A DNA stretch of 13,278 bases from DATHVR01 sp035461175 (GTDB lineage Bacteria; Actinomycetota; Acidimicrobiia; Spongiisociales; ZC4RG35): contig DATHVR010000191.1 of the NCBI GenBank assembly GCA_035461175.1, forward strand, positions 1 through 13,278, read 5' to 3'. A program made the position numbers and the translations under genes. This document shows, piece after piece, positions 1 through 6,306 of this stretch (within the stretch, counting starts at the first letter, position 1; each line of letters opens with the position of its first letter). The notes under the pieces were generated by a model. It was not told the DNA's origin. It worked only from the letters and a program-made list of their open reading frames with translations, and ran no database searches.

Positions 1-28
1 TCCGACTTCCGACTTCCGACTTCCGACT
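1..28. repeat. Tandem 7-bp repeat, four copies, cut by window edge
   Basis: Four perfect head-to-tail copies of TCCGACT run from the first base, so the array probably continues outside the window. Because 7 is not a multiple of 3, it is unlikely to be coding. It lies directly upstream of the methylmalonyl-CoA epimerase gene. Copy number and function are unknown. Confidence 0.85.
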
Positions 29-39
29 TGAATAGGCGG

Positions 40-447
40 GTGAAGCTGCTCAATCTCGATCACGTTGCCATCGCCGTTCATGACCTCGACGCTGCCCTTG
101 CGGGGTACCGCACCCGCTACGGCGTGGAGCCCCTGCACCGGGAGGTGGTGGAACAACAGGGAGTGGAAGAAGCGATGATCCCGGTGGGCGGCTCGTTCAT
201 CCAGTTGCTGCAGCCCCTCGCTCCGGATACCCCGGTGGGCAGGTTCCTCGAGGCCAACGGCGAGGGCCTCCACCACGTCGCCTATGCGGTGGTCGACATC
301 GAGGCGGCGCTGGCGCACCTGGCTGAACAGGGTGCCCGCCTGATCGACGCCGAACCCCGCCTCGGGGGGAGGGGGGCCCGGATCGCCTTCGTGCACCCCC
401 GGGACCTGGCCGGTACGCTGATCGAACTCGTGGAGATCCAGGAATGA
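40..447 (+). CDS. mce: Methylmalonyl-CoA epimerase (VOC family)
   Basis: Interconverts (2S)- and (2R)-methylmalonyl-CoA, linking propionyl-CoA carboxylase to the B12-dependent mutase, in the cytoplasm. The 135-residue protein spans two beta-alpha-beta-beta-beta modules of the vicinal oxygen chelate fold. It shows LDHVAIAV near residue 7, IQLLQP near 54, GEGLHHVAYAV near 75 and GTLIELVE near 125. By family knowledge, the divalent-metal ligands would be His8, Gln55, His79 and Glu129. I start at the GTG at 40, because family members begin a few residues before the LDHVAIAV strand. The frame is also open to a TTG at 28 and beyond, but those codons come from the tandem repeat. Only a weak AGG lies before the GTG. 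The stop overlaps the next start as ATGA. Length is normal for the family. Confidence 0.92.
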   Translation: MKLLNLDHVAIAVHDLDAALAGYRTRYGVEPLHREVVEQQGVEEAMIPVGGSFIQLLQPLAPDTPVGRFLEANGEGLHHVAYAVVDIEAALAHLAEQGARLIDAEPRLGGRGARIAFVHPRDLAGTLIELVEIQE

Positions 448-662
448 GCGAGAACGGCATCGAGATCACCGGGGGGGCCGGGCCCTTCGAGGCAGCGGCG
501 GTAGTGGCCGCCGTTCACCACGTCATCGAGTCGGAACGGCTGATGGCGGAGCGCCGCGGCGCCCGGAACCGTCCGTCGGCCTGGATGGCCTCGGTTCGTC
601 AGCGCCAGCCGGAGGACGTTCCCTCCCTGCTCCCCCCCGATCACCGCGGCGACCCGATCTAG
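444..662 (+). CDS. Small acyl-CoA carboxylase epsilon-subunit-like protein
   Basis: A 72-residue soluble protein starting at the ATG in the ATGA overlap with the epimerase gene, with GGAG at 432-435, 8 nt before the start. Its N-terminal half (IEITGGAGPFEAAAVVAAVH) resembles the short strand, Gly/Pro/Glu turn and Ala-rich helix of actinobacterial AccE. The second half carries an arginine-rich stretch and RPSAW, as AccE proteins often do near their C-terminus. AccE is known to stabilise actinobacterial acyl-CoA carboxylase complexes by bridging AccA and AccD. Coupling to the epimerase fits propionyl-CoA to methylmalonyl-CoA metabolism. The oddity is that no carboxyltransferase gene is adjacent inside the window, although one may lie upstream. 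The assignment rests on size, pattern and context. Its stop codon shares CTAG with the convergent murJ stop. Confidence 0.5.
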   Translation: MSENGIEITGGAGPFEAAAVVAAVHHVIESERLMAERRGARNRPSAWMASVRQRQPEDVPSLLPPDHRGDPI

Positions 663-2176
663 CCGCGCCGCAGCATCGACAGCTCGGGCGCTCGCAACAA
701 GGCGAGGACCGCCGCGTACACCGCCACCGCCGCCACCCCGCCGATCAGCAGCGCCGCCAGCCATGGGCCCAGCGCCACCGGATCCAACAGGTCGGTGATC
801 CAGATGGCGACCGCGGCGGCGGGAACGGCCGCCAGCATCGTCCTCGCCAACGACGCCCCGACCGGCCTGGCATCCGACTCACCCCGATGCCACCAAACCG
901 CCATGGCGGCGGTGTAGGCCAGCATCGATCCCACGCTTACGGCGGCGATCCCATCGGCCCCGAACCGGTTGGCGGCCCAGATGTAGGCGGGGATGGCGAG
1001 GATGGTCGTCACGGTCCCCACCACCACCGGCAGCCACATCCGTCGCTGGGCGTAGAAGGCGCGGGTGTAGACCTGATGAGCGGCCCACATCGGGATCGAG
1101 ATTCCGTAGATCACCAGTAGTCCCGCCACGAAGGACGAGTCTCCCGCCGAGAACTCCCCCCGCTGGTAGGCGAGGCGGATGATGGGCAGGGCGAGACCCA
1201 CCACGCCCGCCGCCCCCAGGCCCGCCACCACCAGACTGGAACGCAGGGCGGTACCCACCGTGCGCCGCATCTCCTCCATCCGTCCCTCGGCGAACAGGCC
1301 GGCCAGGAAGGGATAGGAGGCGACGCCGGCCGCCTGGGCGATCACCCCCACCGGAACCATGTTGACGCGCCGGGCATACCCGAGCCCGGCGGTGGCGCCC
1401 TCACCGGCGAACTGGCCGAACACGCGCACGAAGAACTCGTCCAGGGCAACCGCCGACTGGCCCAGCATCAGTGGCAGCGCCAGCACCAGGTACTCGCGCA
1501 CGGTGCCATTCCACACCCGGGAGGGGGCCTGGAGCCGCATCCCGTCGCGACGCGCTCCCCACCACTGAAGGGCGAAGTTGCCCACTATCGCCCCGACCAG
1601 GGCTCCCCACACGAAGCCGCCCGGTCCGGCTTGCCCGGCCGCCGCCCCCGCCAGGCCGCCGGCGATGATCCCCAGGTTGTAGATGATCGGCGCCAGCGTG
1701 GGGATCAGGAACCGGCGATGGGTGTACTGGTAGGCCATCAGCAGCGCCCCGAGGACGAAGAAGAGCTGGGCGGGCAGGATGATGCGGACGTAGCCCACCA
1801 GGTCGGGAAGCAGGGACTCGTCGACCTCCGGATATACCAGCCGGGTCAATGCGGGGGCGGCGATCATCGTGACCACCGTGGCGACCGTCATCAGCCCGGC
1901 CACGAAACGGAACACCGACGTGAAGGCGCGATTGGTGGTGGCGAGGTCGTCCTGGGCCAGATGGCGGGAGAGGATCGGCACCAGGGTGATGCTGAGGTAG
2001 CCCCCCGCCATCAGGAAGAACAGGTAGTCGGGGATGGCGAAGGCGAAGTTGTAGAGATCGGCCTCGACCCCCCGGCCGAGCAGGCCCGCCAGGACCACGT
2101 CGCGCAGGAAGCCGAGAAGCCGGGAGGCGAGGATGCCTCCCGAGACGACCAGGGCGGCCCGACCGAGGGTGCTCAC
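659..2176 (-). CDS. murJ: MurJ-type lipid II flippase (MOP superfamily)
   Basis: Predicted to flip the peptidoglycan precursor lipid II across the cytoplasmic membrane. The 505-residue protein is almost entirely hydrophobic, with about 13-14 helices. The N-terminal signature SRLLGFLRD (residues 18-26) keeps two arginines equivalent to E. coli MurJ Arg18 and Arg24. ADLYNFAFAIPD (39-50) keeps the aspartate matching Asp39. The YARR motif before PVGV in the middle of the protein keeps the arginine expected there. The next region reads DYLFFLMAGG, so the arginine and glutamate matching E. coli Arg52 and Glu57 are Phe and Gly. I recall similar sequences in other phyla. The GTG start at 2176 overlaps the PHP gene stop as GTGA. 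The reading frame stays open upstream to 2791, but that part lies inside the PHP gene and is a shadow. A related MOP-family flippase is the alternative. Confidence 0.85.
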   Translation of the reverse strand: MSTLGRAALVVSGGILASRLLGFLRDVVLAGLLGRGVEADLYNFAFAIPDYLFFLMAGGYLSITLVPILSRHLAQDDLATTNRAFTSVFRFVAGLMTVATVVTMIAAPALTRLVYPEVDESLLPDLVGYVRIILPAQLFFVLGALLMAYQYTHRRFLIPTLAPIIYNLGIIAGGLAGAAAGQAGPGGFVWGALVGAIVGNFALQWWGARRDGMRLQAPSRVWNGTVREYLVLALPLMLGQSAVALDEFFVRVFGQFAGEGATAGLGYARRVNMVPVGVIAQAAGVASYPFLAGLFAEGRMEEMRRTVGTALRSSLVVAGLGAAGVVGLALPIIRLAYQRGEFSAGDSSFVAGLLVIYGISIPMWAAHQVYTRAFYAQRRMWLPVVVGTVTTILAIPAYIWAANRFGADGIAAVSVGSMLAYTAAMAVWWHRGESDARPVGASLARTMLAAVPAAAVAIWITDLLDPVALGPWLAALLIGGVAAVAVYAAVLALLRAPELSMLRRG

Positions 2177-3048
2177 GCCACCCGGCGCCGTTGCTCGCGC
2201 AGGGCGGCGAGGAACCCGGAGGGCACCTCGAGATCCCCGCACCCCCGCCCCACCTCGATCCCGGGCTTGTAGGAACCATGGAAGTCCGAGCCGCCCGAGG
2301 GGAGCAGGTCGAGGCGGGCCGCCATCCGCCGCACGACCCGGCGCCGCTCGGGCTCGGTGCCGGAGTGATGCGACTCGACTCCCACCAGTCCCATCTCGCG
2401 TAGCCGCTCCAGGGTTCGTTCGAGCGAGGCGTCGTCGTCGAAGCCGAGGGTGTAGGGATGAGCGAGGATCGGAACCCCGCCCGAGGCCCGGGCGAGCTCG
2501 AGGGCCACCGGCGGGGTCAGGCGGCGCCGGCCCACGTAGGCGGGGGCACCGTTGCCGAGGTACTGCTCGAATGCCGAGCCGATGTCGGGGACGTAGCCCC
2601 GATCGACCATCACACCGGCGATGTGGGGACGTCCCACCGACCCGGTGCCCGCCCGTGCCGCCACCTCCTCCATCGTCACGTCCAGCCCCAGTTGGAGGAG
2701 GCGCTCGACGATGGTGTGGTTGCGGTCGTCGCGACCCAGCCGGAGATCCTCGAGTGTGTCCTGGAGCGGTCCGGCGACGTCGTCGATCCACAGCACCACC
2801 AGGTGCATGCCGCCGCGCACATCGGCATCGGGCAGCATCTCCGACCAGTCGAGGGACAGCTCCACTCCCGGGATCACCTCGATCCCGAATCGCTCGCCGG
2901 CGCTCCGGGCCTCGGTCAGACCCTCCAACACGTCGTGGTCGGTCAGGGCCACGGCCTCGAGGCCGGCGGCGGCGGCCAGTTCCACCACCCGGGTGGGGGT
3001 CTCCGAGCCGTCCGAGACCCGGCTGTGAGTGTGGAGGTCGACGGCCAT
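2173..3048 (-). CDS. PHP-domain metal-dependent phosphoesterase
   Basis: A 291-residue cytoplasmic hydrolase of the PHP superfamily. Metal-binding motifs appear in family order: DLHTHS (4-9) with Asp13, LTDHD (35-39), PGVELS (60-65), GRPHIA (139-144), LAHP (195-198), ESHHSG (225-230) and GGSDFHG (252-258). This set matches the YciV/TrpH group, whose studied members remove phosphate from nucleoside 3',5'-bisphosphates or act as 5'-3' exonucleases on short RNA. The exact substrate here is inferred. The ATG at 3048 has no Shine-Dalgarno; TAACCT lies 7 nt upstream, suggesting a leaderless start. The stop overlaps the murJ GTG, so the two are probably translationally coupled. The cyclophilin gene lies 40 nt upstream on the same strand. 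No residue of the catalytic set looks missing. Confidence 0.88.
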   Translation of the reverse strand: MAVDLHTHSRVSDGSETPTRVVELAAAAGLEAVALTDHDVLEGLTEARSAGERFGIEVIPGVELSLDWSEMLPDADVRGGMHLVVLWIDDVAGPLQDTLEDLRLGRDDRNHTIVERLLQLGLDVTMEEVAARAGTGSVGRPHIAGVMVDRGYVPDIGSAFEQYLGNGAPAYVGRRRLTPPVALELARASGGVPILAHPYTLGFDDDASLERTLERLREMGLVGVESHHSGTEPERRRVVRRMAARLDLLPSGGSDFHGSYKPGIEVGRGCGDLEVPSGFLAALREQRRRVA

Positions 3049-3055
3049 GGTGGTC

Positions 3056-3061
3056 AGGTTA
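3056..3061 (-). promoter_or_regulatory. Candidate -10 element of a leaderless PHP-gene promoter
   Basis: TAACCT on the minus strand, separated by 7 nt from the ATG at 3048, with no Shine-Dalgarno in between. The same hexamer precedes selA. No convincing -35 box is visible. Confidence 0.4.
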
Positions 3062-3088
3062 CGGGGGACCGGTCCCGGGGCCCTGTCT

Positions 3089-3871
3089 CTAAGAGACGTC
3101 GATCTGGATGTCTTCGATATAGACCGTCTCGAGCGGCAGGCTCTGTTCCCTCGATCCGGGCCGGGTGGCGGTGGGGACGGCGGCGATCTGGTCCAGTACG
3201 TCCATCCCCTCGGTGACCTCGCCCAGCACGTTGAAAAGCGGGTTGAGCACCGAGGCCTGATCCCCGATCACGATGAAGAACTGGCTCCCGGTGGTGCTGC
3301 GGCCGGCATTGGCCATGGCAACCATCCCCGGGGTGAATTCGAACTCGCCGTCCGGGTACTCGTCTGGGATGCGGTACCCGGGTCCTCCGGTGCCGACCGC
3401 GTCGGGATCGCCACCCTGGACCACGAAGTCCTCGACGATCCGGTGGAAGACGGTCCCGTCGTAGAAGTCCTGGCGAGCGAGAAAGACGAAAGAGTTGACG
3501 GTTTCGGGATATCCGGCCGCGTCCAGCTCCATCACGATGTCGCCACATGAGGTAGTGATGGTGGCGGTGACGGTCGAGTCGGCGGTGATGTCGTCCTGGG
3601 CGACCGGCTCGGTGAAGCTCATGACCGCTTCCGGTGGTGGAGCTTCGGCGCCGCAGGCGGTTGTCTGGTTGCGGTAACCCTCGTAGCTGCCCGGAAGGCT
3701 CTCGCTGTCCTGGCCGAACAGCGACACGATCACGAAGCTGAGGACCACCAATGCACCCATGCCGAGCGCAAAGCCGAGGCGCCGGAAGATCTCCTTGCGT
3801 CCCTCGGCCTTGTCTTCCGCCTCTCTGCGGGCGGCCCGGTTCTCCTTCTGGCGTCGTCTGCGGTCGCTCAT
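3089..3871 (-). CDS. Membrane-anchored cyclophilin-type peptidyl-prolyl isomerase
   Basis: Catalyses cis-trans isomerisation of prolyl bonds, probably outside the membrane. The 260-residue protein has a very basic N-terminus (SDRRRRQKENRAARR), one transmembrane segment at about 31-52, a linker of about 50 residues with TACGAE near 71-76, and a cyclophilin domain from about 100 to the end. Conserved cyclophilin motifs are VFHRIVEDFVVQGGDP (141-156, catalytic Arg144), MANAG (186-190), GSQFFI (195-200) and LGEV (216-219). The basic N-terminus favours an N-in, C-out topology. I choose the ATG at 3871 because MSDRRRR is a natural start; an upstream ATG at 3895 adds eight residues with no supporting signal. 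TACCAT lies 9 nt before the chosen start. Divergent from lysC; upstream of the PHP gene on the same strand. Confidence 0.9.
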   Translation of the reverse strand: MSDRRRRQKENRAARREAEDKAEGRKEIFRRLGFALGMGALVVLSFVIVSLFGQDSESLPGSYEGYRNQTTACGAEAPPPEAVMSFTEPVAQDDITADSTVTATITTSCGDIVMELDAAGYPETVNSFVFLARQDFYDGTVFHRIVEDFVVQGGDPDAVGTGGPGYRIPDEYPDGEFEFTPGMVAMANAGRSTTGSQFFIVIGDQASVLNPLFNVLGEVTEGMDVLDQIAAVPTATRPGSREQSLPLETVYIEDIQIDVS

Positions 3872-3880
3872 CGAGGCGAG

Positions 3881-3886
3881 ATGGTA
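3881..3886 (-). promoter_or_regulatory. Candidate -10 element of a leaderless cyclophilin promoter
   Basis: TACCAT on the minus strand, 9 nt before the ATG at 3871. No Shine-Dalgarno is present. The hexamer overlaps a GGTACC sequence at 3883-3888. Confidence 0.35.
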
Positions 3887-3978
3887 CCGGTGCACACGGT
3901 GGGTCCGAGTTCGAGGAGAACAACGGCCTCCATTTTCCGGTGTCGCACCCGTGGTACCACCTTGGCCCGATCGTCACC

Positions 3979-3984
3979 TAACGT
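3979..3984 (+). promoter_or_regulatory. Candidate -10 element of a leaderless lysC promoter
   Basis: TAACGT ends 9 nt before the lysC ATG, and the intervening TTTCCCCCAC contains no Shine-Dalgarno. The whole divergent gap is 122 nt. A leaderless start would leave no room for a lysine riboswitch or attenuator, and I see none. Confidence 0.42.
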
Positions 3985-3993
3985 TTCCCCCAC

Positions 3994-5214
3994 ATGAGCG
4001 TCATCGTCCAGAAGTACGGCGGCACCTCCGTCGGCAGCCCCGAGCGCATCAGCCGCGTGGCCGACCGGATCGTGGAGACGCGCCGGGCCGGACGCGACGT
4101 GGTCGTGGTGGTGTCGGCGATGGGCAAGACCACCGACGAACTGATCGAGCTCGCCCGGGCTGTCAATCCCGATGCCCCTGCCCGGGAGATGGACATGCTC
4201 CTCACCGCCGGCGAACGCATCTCGATGGCGCTGATGGCGATGGCAATCGCCGCCCGGGGTGTGGAGGCGGTCAGCTTCACCGGATCCCAGGCCGGGATCC
4301 TCACCGACGCCGCCCACGGCGCCGCCAAGATCCAGGCCATCCGCGGCACCCGGGTCAGCGACTCGCTGGCCCAGGGCAAGGTGGTGATCGTGGCCGGCTT
4401 CCAGGGGGTCGATCCCGAGGCCAAGGAGATCACGACTCTGGGGCGGGGTGGCAGTGACGCCACCGCCGTGGCCCTCGCCGCCGCTCTCGGCGCCGAGGCA
4501 TGTGAGATCTACACCGACGTCGACGGCGTCTACACCGCTGACCCGCGTCTGGTCCCCAACGCCCGCAAGCTCGACGAGGTCAGCTTCGAAGAGATGCTGG
4601 AACTGGCCGCCTCCGGGGCAGGCGTGCTGATGTCACGCTCGGTCGAGTTCGGTCGCCGCTTCAACGTCCCCATCCACGTCCGCTCGTCGTTCAACAACAA
4701 CCCCGGTACCTGGGTCAAGGAGCACACCATGGAACAGGCCATCATCTCCGGCGTCGCCCACGATCGCTCGGAGGCCAAGATCACGGTCCGTCATGTCCCC
4801 GACCGCCCCGGCGTGGCCGCCTCGCTCTTCGCCCCCCTGGCCGAAGAGGGCGTCAACGTGGACATGATCGTCCAGAACGTCTCCTCCGACGGCCATACCG
4901 ACATCTCCTTCACCGTCCCCAAGGACGTCACCGACAAGGCGCGGGCCGTCACCGAAAAGATCGCCGCCGAACTGGAGGCGGGCACAGTGGATGTCGATGA
5001 GGACATCGGCAAGGTGTCTCTGATCGGAGCAGGCATGAAGACCCATTCCGGGGTGGCCGCCACCGTGTTCTCCGCTCTCGCCAAGGCCCGCATCAACCTC
5101 GAGATGATCTCGACCTCGACCATTCGCATCTCGTGCGTGGTCCGTGAGGAGCAGCTCGACGAGGCCGTCAGGGTGCTGCACGAGGCGTTCGAACTGGAGG
5201 AGGTGCCGGCATGA
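3994..5214 (+). CDS. lysC: Aspartokinase (catalytic alpha chain with internal beta start)
   Basis: Phosphorylates L-aspartate to 4-aspartyl phosphate, the committed step to lysine, diaminopimelate, threonine and methionine. The 406-residue protein has the kinase domain at about 1-240: KYGGTSVG at 7-14, TAGERISM at 71-78, TTLGRGGSDAT at 147-157 and TDVDGVYTADPR at 174-185. Two ACT domains follow at about 264-330 and 341-401. The ACT stretches around NVSSDGHTDISF (295-306) and STSTIRISCVV (373-383) match the form with concerted lysine plus threonine inhibition known from Corynebacterium, so feedback inhibition is likely but inferred. An internal ATG (residue 246) preceded by a strong AAGGAG would make a 161-residue beta chain. 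No Shine-Dalgarno precedes the main ATG. The stop overlaps asd as ATGA. Confidence 0.96.
   Translation: MSVIVQKYGGTSVGSPERISRVADRIVETRRAGRDVVVVVSAMGKTTDELIELARAVNPDAPAREMDMLLTAGERISMALMAMAIAARGVEAVSFTGSQAGILTDAAHGAAKIQAIRGTRVSDSLAQGKVVIVAGFQGVDPEAKEITTLGRGGSDATAVALAAALGAEACEIYTDVDGVYTADPRLVPNARKLDEVSFEEMLELAASGAGVLMSRSVEFGRRFNVPIHVRSSFNNNPGTWVKEHTMEQAIISGVAHDRSEAKITVRHVPDRPGVAASLFAPLAEEGVNVDMIVQNVSSDGHTDISFTVPKDVTDKARAVTEKIAAELEAGTVDVDEDIGKVSLIGAGMKTHSGVAATVFSALAKARINLEMISTSTIRISCVVREEQLDEAVRVLHEAFELEEVPA
4717..4722 (+). promoter_or_regulatory. Internal ribosome binding site for the aspartokinase beta subunit
   Basis: AAGGAG is followed by a 6-nt spacer (CACACC) and an in-frame ATG at 4729, codon 246 of lysC. 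The predicted product begins MEQAIISGVAHDRSEAK and contains only the two ACT domains (4729-5214, 161 residues). Established precedent: Corynebacterium glutamicum and Bacillus aspartokinases are alpha2beta2 enzymes whose beta chain is made from the same in-frame internal position. Confidence 0.75.
5196..5203 (+). promoter_or_regulatory. Shine-Dalgarno site of asd
   Basis: GGAGGAGG inside the last codons of lysC, 7 nt before the asd ATG at 5211. It is the strongest ribosome binding site in the window and serves a gene internal to an operon. Confidence 0.8.
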
Positions 5215-6224
5215 CCTCTGTTGCCGTCGTCGGGGCGACCGGTGTCGTCGGCCGCACCATGCTCTCGATCCTGGAGGAGCGGGATTTCCCGGTCGACTCG
5301 ATTCGCCTGATGGCGTCGAGCCGCTCTGCCGGGACCATGGTCGACACCCGCTGGGGCAAGGTCGAGGTCGAGGATCTGTCCGAGGCGGATCCCGCCGGGG
5401 TCGAGGTGGCCCTCTTCTCGGCCGGCGCCGACCGCTCCCGCGCCCATGCTCCCCGTTTCGCCGCGGCGGGAGCGGTGGTGGTCGACAACTCGTCCGCCTT
5501 CCGTCGTGATCCCGACATCCCGCTGGTCGTGGCCGGGGTCAACGATGCCCACCTCTCCTCGCATCGCGGCATCATCGCCAACCCCAACTGTACGACGATG
5601 GCCCTGATGGTGGCCGTGGGTCCCTTGCATCGGGCGGCGGGGATGCGCTCGATGGTGGCCTCTTCCTATCAGGCGGTGTCGGGGTCGGGCAGCCAGGGGA
5701 TCGACGAGTTGCTGCGCCAGACCCGTTCCCTGCTCGAGGACCCCGATGCCCTGCGCACCGGTGGGTGGAAGGACCCGGGCTCGGAGGTGTACGTCCGTCC
5801 CATCGCCTTCAACGCCCTCCCGTATGCGGGCAAGGAGACCGAACAGGGCTACACGGACGAGGAATGGAAGCTCGTCAACGAGAGCCGCAAGATCCTCGAT
5901 GCCCCCGAACTGGCGGTCGAGCCCACCTGCGTCCGTGTCCCGGCGGTGGCCGGGCACGGGATCGCTGCCACCTTGTTCTTCGATCGCCCGGTGGCGGAGG
6001 ACGAGGCGCTGGAGATCCTGGCGGATGCTCCCGGTGGCGAACTGTGGACCGATCTGGTCCCCACCGCCCTCGACTCGGCCGGCCGTGACCAGGTCCTGAT
6101 CGGCCGGGTGCGTGAGACCCTGGGAACGCCGGGCGGCATCAACCTGTGGGTGGTGGGCGACAATCTCCGCAAGGGCGCCGCCCTCAACACCATCGAAATC
6201 GCCGAGCGCATAATCCGAACCTGA
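5211..6224 (+). CDS. asd: Aspartate-semialdehyde dehydrogenase
   Basis: Reduces 4-aspartyl phosphate to aspartate 4-semialdehyde with NADPH, directly after aspartokinase. The 337-residue protein starts with the Rossmann motif VGATGVVG (7-14). It carries DNSSAFRRD (92-100), the active-site cysteine in NPNCTTM (Cys127), YQAVSGSG (153-160), and RVPAVAGHG (242-250), which provides the expected catalytic His249 and substrate-binding arginine. Length and motif order fit the bacterial family. The ATG overlaps the lysC stop (ATGA) and has GGAGGAGG 7 nt upstream, so the pair is an operon and probably translationally coupled. The TGA stop is the loop of a perfect 7-bp hairpin and is followed by a second hairpin. 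The branch leads to diaminopimelate for the cell wall as well as lysine, threonine and methionine. Confidence 0.96.
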   Translation: MTSVAVVGATGVVGRTMLSILEERDFPVDSIRLMASSRSAGTMVDTRWGKVEVEDLSEADPAGVEVALFSAGADRSRAHAPRFAAAGAVVVDNSSAFRRDPDIPLVVAGVNDAHLSSHRGIIANPNCTTMALMVAVGPLHRAAGMRSMVASSYQAVSGSGSQGIDELLRQTRSLLEDPDALRTGGWKDPGSEVYVRPIAFNALPYAGKETEQGYTDEEWKLVNESRKILDAPELAVEPTCVRVPAVAGHGIAATLFFDRPVAEDEALEILADAPGGELWTDLVPTALDSAGRDQVLIGRVRETLGTPGGINLWVVGDNLRKGAALNTIEIAERIIRT

Positions 6225-6249
6225 GGTTCGGCTGTACCGTCACGGTACA
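6215..6249. terminator. Two tandem 7-bp hairpins between convergent asd and patatin genes
   Basis: CCGAACC-TGA-GGTTCGG (6215-6231) is a perfect stem with the asd stop codon as its loop. One base later, TGTACCG-TCA-CGGTACA (6233-6249) is another perfect 7-bp stem with a 3-nt loop. No T-tract follows in either direction, although AAAA follows on the plus strand. The site lies between convergent genes, so a bidirectional U-tract-less terminator is the likely role. Confidence 0.6.
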
Positions 6250-6306
6250 AAACTCTCTCGAGAACGTGCCGGAGTTGAGGCGGGACCGTCGAGCGAAGAA
6301 CGATCG

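Noticed and set aside
28..39. TTG start for the epimerase at 28
   Set aside because: The codon is made by the end of the tandem repeat, has no Shine-Dalgarno, and adds residues not found in the family.
2177..2791. Long N-terminal extension of the murJ reading frame (710-residue version)
   Set aside because: It lies antiphase inside the well-supported PHP gene, is Arg/Pro/Gly-rich, and MurJ homology begins exactly at the GTG in the GTGA overlap.
3064..3097. GGGACCGGTCCC and GTCTCTTAGAGAC palindromes at the cyclophilin stop, as a terminator
   Set aside because: Both have almost no loop, so stable hairpins would be short (4-5 bp), and there is no U-tract; the PHP gene may simply be co-transcribed.
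3872..3993. Possible lysine riboswitch or attenuator before lysC
   Set aside because: The divergent gap is only 122 nt and holds no lysine-box-like structure I can see; the likely promoter abuts the start codon.
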